NCBI GenBank assembly: GCA_951800145.1
Contig: CATOJE010000002.1
Span: 50,902-114,901 of the forward strand
Length of the DNA stretch: 64,000 nucleotides
Direction: 5' to 3'
Source of the DNA: an uncultured Lachnospiraceae bacterium
GTDB taxonomy: Bacteria > Bacillota > Clostridia > Lachnospirales > Lachnospiraceae
Every line of letters begins with the position of its first letter. Positions within the stretch are counted from its first letter, which is position 1. The notes under the pieces are model-generated. The model saw only the letters and a program-made list of their open reading frames with translations. It did no database searches and was not told the DNA's origin. Made by a program: the position numbers and the translations under genes. This document shows positions 8,113 through 16,182 of the stretch, piece by piece.

Positions 8113-9178
8113 ATTCTTCCATGGAGGCGCGGATCAGAGAAATGATGGTTTCGATGGCATGATTTAATTCGGTTCCTTCCATTGCATGGATATAGGTCCG
8201 GCGGTTGTCATAAAGGGCTTGAATTTCCTGATAAAGGGTTTCATCTGTCAGCGATTCCTCCTCCAGGACTGCGCTAAAGCCTTGCTTTTGAAAGGACTTT
8301 GCATTTAATATCTGATCGCCCCGGCTGGCAGCAGCGGAAAGGGGAATCAGAAGATTTGGCTTCCGCAGGGCCAGCAGCTCACAGATAGAATTTGCACCTG
8401 CCCGTGAAATTACAATATCCGCGGCAGCAAACAGATGCTTTAATGGTTTATCAACATATTCGTACTGTACATATCCCGGTGTGCCTATCAAGGAATCATC
8501 CAAATGCTCCTTTCCGCAGATATGTATGATCTGAAAGGTTTCCAGAAGCCGGGGAAGGATGCTTCGCACCGCAGTATTTACCTTCACAGAGCCCAGACTT
8601 CCGCCGATAATTAAAATCACCGGGCGGTCAGGGCTAAGGTGGGTATACTGGAGGCCGGAAAGACGATCACCCTGCAGCAGCTCTTCCCGTATGGGGGAGC
8701 CGGTGAGGATAGCCTTGTCCTTGGGAAGGTAATCAAGTGTTTCTGGAAAGTTACAGCATACATGCTTGGCAGAGGGAATGCAGATTTTATTAGCCAGGCC
8801 GGGGGTGATATCCGATTCATGGATAATGGTCGGAACCTTGTAATGCTTCGCGGCTAAGACCACCGGTACTGCAACAAAGCCACCTTTGGAAAAAACCACA
8901 TCTGGTTTGAAGGTTTTGATAAGCTTTAATGCTTCAGCATACCCCTTCACCACCCGGAAGGGATCGGAAAAGTTTTTAAAATCAAAGTAGCGGCGCAGCT
9001 TTCCCGAAGAAATCCCTTGATATGGAATACCAGCTCCTTCGATCAGCTTTTTTTCAATTCCCTGATAGGAACCCACATAGAGGATTTCATATCCCTGCTT
9101 TTTTAAGGAAGGGAGCAGGGCCAGATTCGGGGTAACATGGCCGGCAGTGCCACCGCCGGTTAACATAATTTTTTTCAT
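8111..9178 (-). CDS. murG: UDP-GlcNAc:undecaprenyl-PP-MurNAc-pentapeptide GlcNAc transferase (MurG)
   Basis: GT28 glycosyltransferase that converts lipid I to lipid II at the inner face of the membrane. The N-terminal glycine-rich loop LTGGGTAGHVTPN, ILYVGSYQGIEKKLI, the central IIGGSLGSVKVN and the UDP-GlcNAc-binding block VISRAGANSICELLALRKPNLLIPLSAAASRGDQ (given in part: RAGANSICELL) are clear. Length (355 residues) is standard. It stands alone here rather than in a division/cell-wall cluster, as in many Lachnospiraceae. Confidence 0.95.
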   Translation of the reverse strand: MKKIMLTGGGTAGHVTPNLALLPSLKKQGYEILYVGSYQGIEKKLIEGAGIPYQGISSGKLRRYFDFKNFSDPFRVVKGYAEALKLIKTFKPDVVFSKGGFVAVPVVLAAKHYKVPTIIHESDITPGLANKICIPSAKHVCCNFPETLDYLPKDKAILTGSPIREELLQGDRLSGLQYTHLSPDRPVILIIGGSLGSVKVNTAVRSILPRLLETFQIIHICGKEHLDDSLIGTPGYVQYEYVDKPLKHLFAAADIVISRAGANSICELLALRKPNLLIPLSAAASRGDQILNAKSFQKQGFSAVLEEESLTDETLYQEIQALYDNRRTYIHAMEGTELNHAIETIISLIRASMEE

Positions 9179-9218
9179 AATTCCTTGACCTCCAGAAGTA
9201 ACCTTATATTATGATGTT

Positions 9219-9242
9219 GGGGTCAAAAGGTCTTTTGACCCC
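9219..9242. repeat. Perfect 11-bp inverted repeat upstream of murG
   Basis: GGGGTCAAAAG and CTTTTGACCCC separated by 2 nt. It lies about 40 nt upstream of the murG start. It could be an operator, a leader hairpin, or the outer part of the repeat element next to it. Confidence 0.5.
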
Positions 9243-9252
9243 GGATGCCTAC

Positions 9253-9284
9253 GGATTGCTCCGCATTTCATGCTCCCGCAATCC
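9253..9284. repeat. Dispersed 32-nt two-tier hairpin, copy A
   Basis: Outer stem GGATTGC/GCAATCC and inner stem GCAT/ATGC. A second copy with the same architecture lies at 38376-38407; 25 of 32 positions match and two of the changes are compensatory base pairs. Looks like a REP-type dispersed hairpin. Confidence 0.6.
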
Positions 9285-9313
9285 TAAAACACCTCAAAGT
9301 CATACATGATCTT

Positions 9314-9342
9314 TTGATCCTGGTATCATATTATTATATTAT
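9314..9342 (+). promoter_or_regulatory. Putative promoter for the anti-sigma-like gene
   Basis: TTGATC, 17-nt spacer, TATTAT within an AT-rich run. About 125 nt upstream of the GTG start at 9468. The 9179-9467 gap otherwise holds only the two inverted repeats; no convincing gene. Confidence 0.4.
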
Positions 9343-9467
9343 TATAGTAATGCTTCAAATGAAAATGTCAACCCTGAAAGAAATGGGAAGTTTAAAGGAA
9401 CTGCTGTTGTTACTGTTCACACCCCTGCCAGGCTGTGCCCAGCAACACGGTTTAAGGAAGGTGTAAC

Positions 9468-10433
9468 GTGGATAGGAAAAGAACTGGCTCTGATGCACGA
9501 AATGATCAATCGATTGAGCAACTAATCAAAGAGGCCTATGGTCTGAATACCAAGCAGCTGGAAATGCGAATGAAGTGGGCTATGGAGATGGCGGAGTCAG
9601 GTTCTCTCCTGAGAGGCATGTCTATCCCAGAGGCGCCGGATAATGAATTTCGCATCATTATGGCAAAGATGGCGGCCCGGGGCATCACCCCTAAACTTAT
9701 GGCAGATTTCGATGAAGAAACCCAAAAGGAGATGCAGAGGGAAGATTATCTGGATACAGCCCTGACTTTGCCCCATCAGAGGGCAGAGCGGGAAGGGACA
9801 AAGAATCCAGTGGCAGATGTGAAGGAATATTTGGAATCAAAGAAGAAACAGCATGGGAAAGCAATCCGGATGGCAGGAGCAGTTGCTGCCTGTCTGGTAT
9901 TTGCGATGGCCGTGATTCTTGTGCCCAGGATTGATGCGATTGCGAAGAAGAATTATAAGTATGAGGCTAGGGTTGAGAGTGGAAGGGGAGGAATTATTGT
10001 TTGGAATAATCAGGACAATGTTATTATGGAAGAGGGTAGTTTAGAAAAGGCATATGCAGAAATCAAAGAAAAATTGGGTGGTGCTGTATTAAAATTAAAT
10101 TATATTCCTAAAGGGATGAAACTTTCTAAGTTAGAGATAAAAGCGGGAATTACGAAGATGGAATTTGTATATGCTGGAAATGCAGTCCACATGTTTGAAG
10201 TTTTGTATTTGAAGGATAGTACAGAAAAATATATTTCAGATCGTAATGAAGAATATAAAGTAGTTAAAAATGAGTGGATCGATAAAAATATTCCTATTCA
10301 AAAAAATAAGACTTCGGAAGGAAAACTAGAATATTGTGCATATTTTGAAATGAACAATGCGTTTTTTGTTTTGGAAGGAATAGTGAATGAAGAGGAATTC
10401 ATTAAAGTGATTGAGAATGTTTCCGTTGAGTAA
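9468..10433 (+). CDS. Single-pass membrane protein, anti-sigma/DUF4367-like
   Basis: 321 residues starting at GTG behind AAGGAAGG. Residues 1-130 are cytoplasmic and polar, residues about 134-153 form one membrane helix (AGAVAACLVFAMAVILVP), and the remainder is extracytoplasmic (LKLNYIPKGMKLSKLEI resembles DUF4367-type sensor domains of anti-sigma-like proteins). The N-terminal domain is not one I recognise. Base composition changes sharply just after the membrane helix, near 9950: the extracytoplasmic part and the next gene are much more AT-rich than neighbouring DNA, suggesting a mosaic origin. The function is probably signal transduction across the membrane; the partner is unknown. Confidence 0.55.
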   Translation: MDRKRTGSDARNDQSIEQLIKEAYGLNTKQLEMRMKWAMEMAESGSLLRGMSIPEAPDNEFRIIMAKMAARGITPKLMADFDEETQKEMQREDYLDTALTLPHQRAEREGTKNPVADVKEYLESKKKQHGKAIRMAGAVAACLVFAMAVILVPRIDAIAKKNYKYEARVESGRGGIIVWNNQDNVIMEEGSLEKAYAEIKEKLGGAVLKLNYIPKGMKLSKLEIKAGITKMEFVYAGNAVHMFEVLYLKDSTEKYISDRNEEYKVVKNEWIDKNIPIQKNKTSEGKLEYCAYFEMNNAFFVLEGIVNEEEFIKVIENVSVE

Positions 10434-10464
10434 AAAATAGAGAGTGTGAAGGATGTTTTAAAAA

Positions 10465-10977
10465 ATGAAAAAAATTGCAAGAGTATTTTCAATTGTCATG
10501 ATTTTAAGTATTTTGTTTAGTGTAACTGCATTGGCTGAAGATGATATAGTGTGGAAAGAGTCAACTTTACTACCGCAAAATGTATATAACTCTATAGGAT
10601 ATGGCCATGCAGAAAGAGGAAATTATCTTTCAAGTGCTTTGATAGGTATTACAAACGAAGGATATGGTTCCATTGGAATTTTGGGAAATACATTGTGTCA
10701 TGTGCCAGTAAAAAAGATTCGTATGGCTATTTATTTAGACTGCTGGGATGAAAATAAGGAAGAATGGTTTCAGGTAGATTATTTTAATTTTACTTATGAG
10801 GATAAAGAAGAGAAAAAAGATTTAACGTCAGCTACAGAATCCTTTAGTGTCATCGGTCTCCCCGCAGGCTTCTATTACCGCCTAAGAGGTTTTATTTGTG
10901 TATGGCCTTTCTCTGGTGGTTCAGAAATGCAAGGGCCAGTAACAGAAGGAATTTTAATCACCGATGGTGCAGTATAA
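10465..10977 (+). CDS. Small secreted protein (DUF6147-like)
   Basis: 170 residues with a clear signal peptide (MKKIARVFSIVMILSILFSV, cleavage expected after TALA near residue 24). The mature part contains repeated aromatic/glycine patterns (GYGHAERGNYLSSALIGI, GFYYRLRGFICVWPF) that remind me of DUF6147 secreted proteins; that match is tentative. The DNA is notably AT-rich, like the 3' half of the preceding gene, with which it is probably co-transcribed (31-nt gap). No catalytic motif is visible. Confidence 0.6.
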   Translation: MKKIARVFSIVMILSILFSVTALAEDDIVWKESTLLPQNVYNSIGYGHAERGNYLSSALIGITNEGYGSIGILGNTLCHVPVKKIRMAIYLDCWDENKEEWFQVDYFNFTYEDKEEKKDLTSATESFSVIGLPAGFYYRLRGFICVWPFSGGSEMQGPVTEGILITDGAV

Positions 10978-11001
10978 AACTGAATATCCACACCCACCCA
11001 A

Positions 11002-11048
11002 GCCATAAGTCCAGGCGTGCCAAATCGCCTGGTTCTTATGGCTTTTTT
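11002..11048 (+). terminator. Strong intrinsic terminator
   Basis: GCCATAAG and CCAGGCG pair with CGCCTGG and CTTATGGC (small internal asymmetry), followed by TTTTTT. Ends the secreted-protein transcript. Confidence 0.85.
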
Positions 11049-11083
11049 CTATTTCTGATTTTTATTCATAATTTTCAAGTCTC

Positions 11084-11099
11084 TAACATATATATGTTA
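11084..11099. promoter_or_regulatory. 16-bp perfect palindrome upstream of MerR-like gene
   Basis: TAACATATATATGTTA is self-complementary and lies 37 nt before the regulator start. By position it may be an autoregulatory operator for the MerR-like protein; alternatively it is just AT-rich promoter DNA. Confidence 0.4.
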
Positions 11100-11135
11100 T
11101 TAAAGTCATAAAATACAAGGACAAGGAGAGAGACG

Positions 11136-12320
11136 ATGGACGAGATACGCTATTTGATATCGGATGCCTCGAAAAAGGTCGATGTAGAAACCCATGTCCT
11201 GCGGTATTGGGAAGAAGAACTGGGGCTTTCGATTCCGAGAAATGAGATGGGTCATAGATATTACACGGAGTTCCATATCCGTTTATTTTGCCAGGTAAAG
11301 GAATTGAAGGATAAGGGATACCAGTTAAAAGCCATTAAAAATGCGTTGCAGCAGGTGATGAATCGGAACCAGGAGGTTGTGGAGACAGAGGATGTGCTGG
11401 AGCGGGACATTACAAGGACACTGGAGAAGAATCCCAGGCTGGGTGTATTATACCGGATCTCAGTGGACAAGCCTGCAGCCTCTGTTACAAAGGCCGTGAT
11501 AGAAGAACAGATTGGTCCCAGAAATCTGTCTGGGCCCAATATTACGAATATGTCTGACTACAGTCGTTTGGAGGAAAATAGGAATCAAAAGGATTCCATT
11601 CAAAAAGTAGAAAAGGAAGAGCAAACAGATATGAAAAGTCGAAGAAAAGAGCGAAAAAAGCCTTCTGCCTGGGAGAGAAGGAATGGGATTGTTGTGAATG
11701 CCAAGGATAAAGCAATGACCCGGGAGGCCAGGTCAGCAGCAGAGAATGTGGGTGAGGCCTGCCAGGGAGCGAAGGAGAATGTGCTGCAAAAGGTGCCTGA
11801 GGCTGCGGCAGAGGCCCAGGCAGAAGGACTTACTGGAAAGCAAAATGGGGAGCAGATAGAAGCTGTGGCGCAGGCAGAGGCAGGGAATCCAGCGGATGCT
11901 TCAGAGGCCAGAGGAGAAAAGGGGGAAGAGAGCAGGACAGAGGGTGTATCTGAGCAGGAAAGCTCAAAAGAAGTGACGGCCCTGGCTGTGGCAGAGGAGA
12001 AGCCGGCAGAGCTGTCGATGATGACGCCAGAGGAGAAGATGGAGCGGTTTCAGCTGATTATGAATCACATCATCGGCCAGGCGCTGGAGGCGAATAATGA
12101 AAAGCTGAGTCAGGAGATCAGCGGGCTGGTAAATCAAAGGCTTACAGAGGATCTGGAGGATTTGATGCGGATTCGGGATGAGCGGGAGGAAGAGAGGTTC
12201 CGCCAATTAGATGAAACGATCCGCAGCTGCCAGCGCATGAGCCAGGGAAAGGCGGAGGCGGCAGCTACGAAGGTTCCATTTTTAAAAAGAAAGTCCTTTG
12301 GAAGAGCAGGAAGACTTTAA
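11136..12320 (+). CDS. MerR-like HTH protein with long acidic/Ala-rich tail and C-terminal coiled coil
   Basis: 394 residues. Residues 1-75 match the MerR winged-helix fold (YLISDASKKVDVETHVLRYW, GHRYYTEFHIRLF, LKDKGYQLKAIK). Residues about 170-300 are low-complexity, rich in Ala, Glu and Gly. Residues about 300-375 are helical and charged (EEKMERFQLIMNHIIG, RDEREEERFRQLDETI), probably coiled coil. There is no effector-binding domain typical of classic MerR proteins; the layout is closer to RacA-like chromosome-associated or DUF3967-type proteins. AAGGAGAG precedes the ATG. It may bind the palindrome at 11084. It is convergent with the amidohydrolase gene, with 1 nt between stops. Confidence 0.7.
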   Translation: MDEIRYLISDASKKVDVETHVLRYWEEELGLSIPRNEMGHRYYTEFHIRLFCQVKELKDKGYQLKAIKNALQQVMNRNQEVVETEDVLERDITRTLEKNPRLGVLYRISVDKPAASVTKAVIEEQIGPRNLSGPNITNMSDYSRLEENRNQKDSIQKVEKEEQTDMKSRRKERKKPSAWERRNGIVVNAKDKAMTREARSAAENVGEACQGAKENVLQKVPEAAAEAQAEGLTGKQNGEQIEAVAQAEAGNPADASEARGEKGEESRTEGVSEQESSKEVTALAVAEEKPAELSMMTPEEKMERFQLIMNHIIGQALEANNEKLSQEISGLVNQRLTEDLEDLMRIRDEREEERFRQLDETIRSCQRMSQGKAEAAATKVPFLKRKSFGRAGRL

Positions 12321-12321
12321 A

Positions 12322-13044
12322 CTACAGGCATTTACTTTTGCAGGCATCCACAAAGGCCTGGAATAGATTTCTGGCACAGGGATCTGTCTCCCACAGATAT
12401 TCCGGGTGCCACTGGACCCCTACCAGGAAGGGATAGTCTGGCAGCTCAATTTCTTCCACAATCCCATCAGAGGCTACGCCGCCTGCGATCAGCCCCGGGG
12501 CAAGCCTTCGGATTGCCTGGTGATGGCAGCTGTTAACCTGAATGGAAGTGTCATCCCCAAAGGAGGCCAGAAGCGTGTTCTTTTTTACATCCACATGGTG
12601 GGAGGGATGGCGGTAGTGGAGAGGCTGAGTATGGGCAATAGGAAAGGCAGAGCGGTATTGACTGTCAATGTCCTGATAAATATCGCCGCCCAGCCCGATG
12701 TTCAGCATCTGCGCGCCGCGGCAGATACCCAGGACAGGCTTTTTTTGCTCCATTGCTATGGAAAGCAGGTTTAATTCCATCTGGTCTCGTTTCACAGAAA
12801 CAGGGCCGCAGTTTTTATGAATTTCTTCTCCCCATAGAAATGGATGGGGATCGGGTCCTCCGGTAAAGAGAAAGCCCTGGCACAGGGAGGAAAGCTGTAT
12901 GAAATCCTCCTTGGATGCTTCCAGGGGCAGAACAAAGGAGAGGGCTCCGGCCGCCTCTAATGCACGGATATAGGTAGGACGCATAGAGATATCGTCATTT
13001 TCCGTATTATGTGAGGGAGTCAGGCCAATCACTGGTTTTTTCAT
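12322..13044 (-). CDS. Class I glutamine amidotransferase-like hydrolase (peptidase C26, gamma-glutamyl-GABA hydrolase-like)
   Basis: 240 residues. Nucleophile motif GICRGAQMLNIGLGGD (Cys in the elbow) and the C-terminal VQWHPEY with the catalytic His-Glu pair are present, as is the N-terminal PVIGLTPSHN. The closest known activity is hydrolysis of gamma-glutamyl-linked amides (PuuD-like), but no putrescine genes are nearby, so the substrate is open. Length is normal for the family. Confidence 0.82.
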   Translation of the reverse strand: MKKPVIGLTPSHNTENDDISMRPTYIRALEAAGALSFVLPLEASKEDFIQLSSLCQGFLFTGGPDPHPFLWGEEIHKNCGPVSVKRDQMELNLLSIAMEQKKPVLGICRGAQMLNIGLGGDIYQDIDSQYRSAFPIAHTQPLHYRHPSHHVDVKKNTLLASFGDDTSIQVNSCHHQAIRRLAPGLIAGGVASDGIVEEIELPDYPFLVGVQWHPEYLWETDPCARNLFQAFVDACKSKCL

Positions 13045-13101
13045 AATGGATTACCTCGTTTCCGATTGGGTGAAAGCTTCAAAATCCGACACAGGCCAAA
13101 C

Positions 13102-13131
13102 AAAAATGCCTCTTCCCTTTGGAAGAGGCAC
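13102..13131 (-). terminator. Terminator of the ferredoxin gene
   Basis: On the minus strand TGCCTCTTCC pairs with GGAAGAGGCA over a 4-nt loop and is followed by TTTTTG. Confidence 0.85.
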
Positions 13132-13147
13132 TTATGTAAGATAGAAA

Positions 13148-13318
13148 TCAGCCTTCCTCGATTGCGCCGGTAGGACATGCGCCTGCACAGGTGCCACAGC
13201 TAATGCAAGTATCAGCGTCGATAACATACTTGCCGTCGCCTTCTGCGATGGCTCCTACTGGACATTCGCCTGCACAAGTACCGCAGCTAACACAAGAATC
13301 ATTAATTACATATGCCAT
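13148..13318 (-). CDS. 2[4Fe-4S] ferredoxin
   Basis: 56-residue protein read directly from the minus strand. Two CxxCxxCxxxCP cluster motifs are present: CVSCGTCAGECP near residues 9-20 and CISCGTCAGACP near 38-49, the standard clostridial-type bacterial ferredoxin with internal duplication. It carries electrons between low-potential enzymes such as pyruvate:ferredoxin oxidoreductase and hydrogenase. GGAGG lies 8 nt before the ATG; a promoter and a terminator flank it, so it is monocistronic. Confidence 0.95.
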   Translation of the reverse strand: MAYVINDSCVSCGTCAGECPVGAIAEGDGKYVIDADTCISCGTCAGACPTGAIEEG

Positions 13319-13354
13319 AATAATTTCCTCCTTTATACTATAAGATATGAATCT

Positions 13355-13383
13355 ATTCTATAATAAAACCAGGAATTATTCAA
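13355..13383 (-). promoter_or_regulatory. Ferredoxin promoter
   Basis: Minus strand: TTGAAT, 17-nt spacer, TAGAAT, about 37 nt upstream of the ferredoxin start. Confidence 0.55.
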
Positions 13384-13455
13384 GTGGAAAATGGTGGAGC
13401 ACTGTACAAATATCAAAACAAAATGTTGCTGTGAAGGGTTACAAAAAATTCCTCC

Positions 13456-13484
13456 TTGTCAAAATCATCAAATGGTATTATAGT
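13456..13484 (+). promoter_or_regulatory. Promoter for DUF1858 gene
   Basis: TTGTCA, 17-nt spacer, TATAGT, about 35 nt upstream of the ATG at 13519. Confidence 0.7.
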
Positions 13485-13518
13485 GGTAGTAGCATATGGA
13501 TAAAGGAGGAAGCGTAAG

Positions 13519-13719
13519 ATGCAGATTAGCAAGGATATGTTAATTGGTGAATTGGTTCAGATGCATGAAACGATTGCACCTATGTTAATGCGGGCGGGGA
13601 TGCACTGCCTGGGGTGCCCGTCAGCTCAGTCGGAAAGCCTTGAGGAGGCGTGCATGGTTCACGGCATTGATTGTGATACATTAGTTGCCAATATGAATCA
13701 GGTTCTGGCCGCGCTATAA
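13519..13719 (+). CDS. DUF1858 domain protein
   Basis: 66 residues covering one complete DUF1858 domain: [19 protein letters not shown] and the conserved HCLGCPSAQ. The domain is common in anaerobes, often fused to redox or iron-sulfur proteins; its function is not established, though the paired cysteines suggest redox or metal interaction. It has its own promoter, an AAGGAGGAAGCG ribosome site and a terminator. It sits divergently from the ferredoxin gene. Confidence 0.85.
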   Translation: MQISKDMLIGELVQMHETIAPMLMRAGMHCLGCPSAQSESLEEACMVHGIDCDTLVANMNQVLAAL

Positions 13720-13730
13720 TTTAAACAGAG

Positions 13731-13769
13731 AAAGCCATCTTGAAGACTATGTGGTTCAAGATGGCTTTT
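13731..13769. terminator. Bidirectional terminator between DUF1858 gene and mecA
   Basis: AAAGCCATCTTGAA pairs perfectly with TTCAAGATGGCTTT across a 10-nt loop; T-runs occur on both strands, so it can serve both convergent genes. Confidence 0.85.
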
Positions 13770-13774
13770 GTGAT

Positions 13775-14539
13775 CTAAAACTGGGATAAGGCTTGGATGG
13801 CATGCTTTGGGATCACCGTATCATAATGCTCCTCATAGTATGCCTCTGTGGCATAGTCGTGATGAATTTTCGCCCCGTATTCTGCAAGGATATTACAGAC
13901 CTTGCTAAATTCCAGGCTCTCATTCTTACGGCGGATCAGCAGATAATACTGACCGGAATGGGGATTTTTATAAAGCGTACTCTCCCCGTCAAAGGCAGGC
14001 TCGACCACTTTTGCGGCATCGGATGCTTGATCCAGGGAGGAAAAGGTAAAAATACGTACCTGGTCGGCAGGGGTCGGCTCAGGGTGCTCCTTAGCGCCTT
14101 CCGCTCCTAAGCTGGATAGCTGAGGAAGCGCTCCCTGACCGGATATGACAGCTACATTATCCGATGCAGTTTTCAAGTACTGGAGCAGGCTTTCCGCTCC
14201 CTCCAGCAGTTCATTGGCCAGGCTGTTTAACAGGCTGTCTTCATCCTCAGACATGGGAGAAAACTTAGCGAAGCGGGTGTCTAGTTCTTCCGGATCCTCA
14301 ATCTTAGTAATGACCAGCATAACGCTTTCACTGGATAAGGGGATCGCCTCCACCATCAGTGGAATATCGTCTGCTTCAAAGCCTACCTCGCTGGAGGCCT
14401 TTTGAATCATTTCACGGAACAGATTTTTGGCTTTATCTGTGCCGTAGGCCAGCTCCGTTAAATTTAAATTGCGTGTGCTTAAATCGATGTTATTTAATGT
14501 ACAGCGGATTTGATTTTCATTGATTCGCTCGATTTTCAT
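13775..14539 (-). CDS. mecA: MecA-like adaptor protein
   Basis: 254 residues. The N-terminal MKIERINENQIRCTLNNIDL is the MecA signature, and the C-terminal half has the alternating FTFSSLDQASDAAKVV and YYLLIRRK blocks seen in the ClpC-binding domain. MecA proteins deliver substrates such as competence regulators to the ClpCP protease. The acidic linker near residues 85-120 is typical. No competence genes are adjacent. Confidence 0.85.
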   Translation of the reverse strand: MKIERINENQIRCTLNNIDLSTRNLNLTELAYGTDKAKNLFREMIQKASSEVGFEADDIPLMVEAIPLSSESVMLVITKIEDPEELDTRFAKFSPMSEDEDSLLNSLANELLEGAESLLQYLKTASDNVAVISGQGALPQLSSLGAEGAKEHPEPTPADQVRIFTFSSLDQASDAAKVVEPAFDGESTLYKNPHSGQYYLLIRRKNESLEFSKVCNILAEYGAKIHHDYATEAYYEEHYDTVIPKHAIQALSQF

Positions 14540-14683
14540 TTAGAATCACTTCCTATCCTGGAAATTTTTGTATATTGTAAAAGCAGATGCTCTTCTTCAC
14601 TCTATAATATACTATACTATATCACAAAATAGCAATTCCTATGAAAAAATTTTAGAAAATCGTAAGAGATTTAAAATTAGCTA

Positions 14684-14712
14684 TTGTAAAATCTTGACAT
14701 ATATAGTAAAAT
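14684..14712 (+). promoter_or_regulatory. Promoter for the kinase operon
   Basis: TTGTAA, 17-nt spacer, TAAAAT. Transcription would begin near 14719, giving a leader of about 30 nt before the proposed AUU start. A TTGACA at 14694 has no matching -10 at 16-18 nt and was not used. Confidence 0.55.
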
Positions 14713-14748
14713 ATTCCCATGAGATGATGCCGGAGAAGGAGGAAGCTT

Positions 14749-16182
14749 ATTAGCGAGACCATTTTATCCGGGAAATATCAGTTATGTCAGATCATCGGCA
14801 GAGGAAGAACCGGGACGGTATATCTAGCCTGGCACAAGGAGCTGGAGGAATACCGGGCGGTGAAGGTGGTAGATAAGGACAGCATCCGGTATGAGACGTT
14901 CCGGAAGGAAGCACTGCTGTTAAAGGAGCTCCATCATCCCTGCATTCCCATTGTCTACGACATTGAGGAGGATGCATCACACGGCTATCTGATTGAAGAA
15001 TATCTTCAAGGCGATTCTTTAGAAGCCCTGGTAAAGCGCCAGGGACCTCTGGCCCGCTGCACCGTACTAAAGTACGCGATTCAAATATGCGGCGTGGTAA
15101 AATACCTGCATTCTGCAGGGACAGAACCCATATTACATTTAGATTTACAGCCCAAGAATCTTTTAGTTTGCCATGAAAAGGTGAAGCTGGTGGATTTTGG
15201 GCAGGCGGCCGGACGTTCACAGGCCAATCAGGCCAGGCAGCGGTTTGGAACCGTTGGCTTTGCGGCCCCGGAGCAGTATGACTGCAAATTGGAATTAGAC
15301 GAGCGCACAGATATTTATGCCATTGGTGGATTAATCCTATATCTGGCAACCGGAAAGGAGCCTGGCGGCGTTTCCCCTGCCGCCCTGGGCAATATGCTGT
15401 GGAGCCGTGAAGCCGGGCGGATTATAGCTGCGTGCCTGGAACCAAGAAAGGAAGAACGATATCCGTCAGTGGGTCAGCTTATGGAGGATATAAAGCATTT
15501 GTTGGAAAAGCCGGCATCATCTCTTGTTGTTACGGTACATGGCATAGAGCCATGCATTGGTACAACCCATATCAGCCTGGCGCTGTGTTCCTACTTATGG
15601 AGCAGGGGAATCCCGAATCTATATGAGGAATGCCATTATTCCCGCCATATCCGGAGCCTGATGGAGGCTCTGAATCGGGAGGTGGACTCCTTTGGAATCT
15701 TTCCGGCCTTTGGGTGTATGCTAAAGCCCTATCATGGCAGGCAAATCGGCTTTCAGGAATGTGAGTATTCCATAAGAGTTAAGGATTGCGGTATTCTGGA
15801 GGAGGCTTCTTTTGCAGCTTCTTCTCCAGAGGCTGCGGGGGAGGCGCCCTGGATCTCGCTGATTGTAGTGGGAGGCAAGTGGTGGAACCATCCCCTTCCT
15901 AAGGAGATTGCAGGGAAGAAGGGCCAAATCATCCTGTATAATTTTTCGGATCAAAAGGTCGCCATTCCAGGTTCCTTTCGCAGAAGGGGCAGCATTTTGC
16001 TGCGGGTGCCTCTTTTCGGGGATCCATTTCATCCGGACAAGCAGGCCCGGGAGTGGCTTAGGTTTTTATGGGATAAGATGAAGGAGCGCCAGGCAGAGGC
16101 AGAAAACGCCGATAAGGCCAGGAGAAAGGGGGTGTGGGACTATGTAAAGACGAAATGGAGTGATGGAACATGGCAGCAGTAA
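14749..16182 (+). CDS. Hanks-type Ser/Thr protein kinase fused to a degenerate P-loop domain; apparent AUU start
   Basis: 477 residues when read from ATT at 14749. Kinase landmarks: glycine loop GRGRTGTV (residues 17-24), Lys39 in RAVKVV, catalytic HLDLQPKN (Asp132, Asn137), DFG at 149-151, APE at 173-175. After the kinase comes a domain with VHGIEPCIGTTHISLALCSYL (265-274 core), like a MinD/TadZ P-loop but lacking the lysine. No membrane helix is seen. No ATG, GTG or TTG lies in frame between the stop at 14725 and an internal GTG at 14860; starting there would delete the glycine loop and Lys39. AAGGAGG (14736-14742) is 6 nt before the ATT, strongly favouring AUU initiation. It overlaps the next gene by 13 nt. 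Confidence 0.8.
   Translation: MSETILSGKYQLCQIIGRGRTGTVYLAWHKELEEYRAVKVVDKDSIRYETFRKEALLLKELHHPCIPIVYDIEEDASHGYLIEEYLQGDSLEALVKRQGPLARCTVLKYAIQICGVVKYLHSAGTEPILHLDLQPKNLLVCHEKVKLVDFGQAAGRSQANQARQRFGTVGFAAPEQYDCKLELDERTDIYAIGGLILYLATGKEPGGVSPAALGNMLWSREAGRIIAACLEPRKEERYPSVGQLMEDIKHLLEKPASSLVVTVHGIEPCIGTTHISLALCSYLWSRGIPNLYEECHYSRHIRSLMEALNREVDSFGIFPAFGCMLKPYHGRQIGFQECEYSIRVKDCGILEEASFAASSPEAAGEAPWISLIVVGGKWWNHPLPKEIAGKKGQIILYNFSDQKVAIPGSFRRRGSILLRVPLFGDPFHPDKQAREWLRFLWDKMKERQAEAENADKARRKGVWDYVKTKWSDGTWQQ

Noticed and set aside
9245..9466. 73-residue ORF in the murG-side intergenic region
   Set aside because: Overlaps the hairpin repeat and promoter; no protein features.
14694..14699. TTGACA as -35 of the kinase promoter
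   Set aside because: No acceptable -10 lies 16-18 nt downstream; TTGTAA/TAAAAT fits better.
14568..14753. 61-residue plus-strand ORF before the kinase
   Set aside because: Covers AT-rich promoter DNA; only its last codons (MMPEKEEAY) follow the promoter and have no ribosome site.
14860..14862. GTG as start of the kinase
   Set aside because: It would cut off the glycine loop and Lys39, and it has no SD of suitable spacing.
14792..15349. 185-residue minus-strand ORF
   Set aside because: Shadow of the kinase gene, proline-rich composition, no family match.
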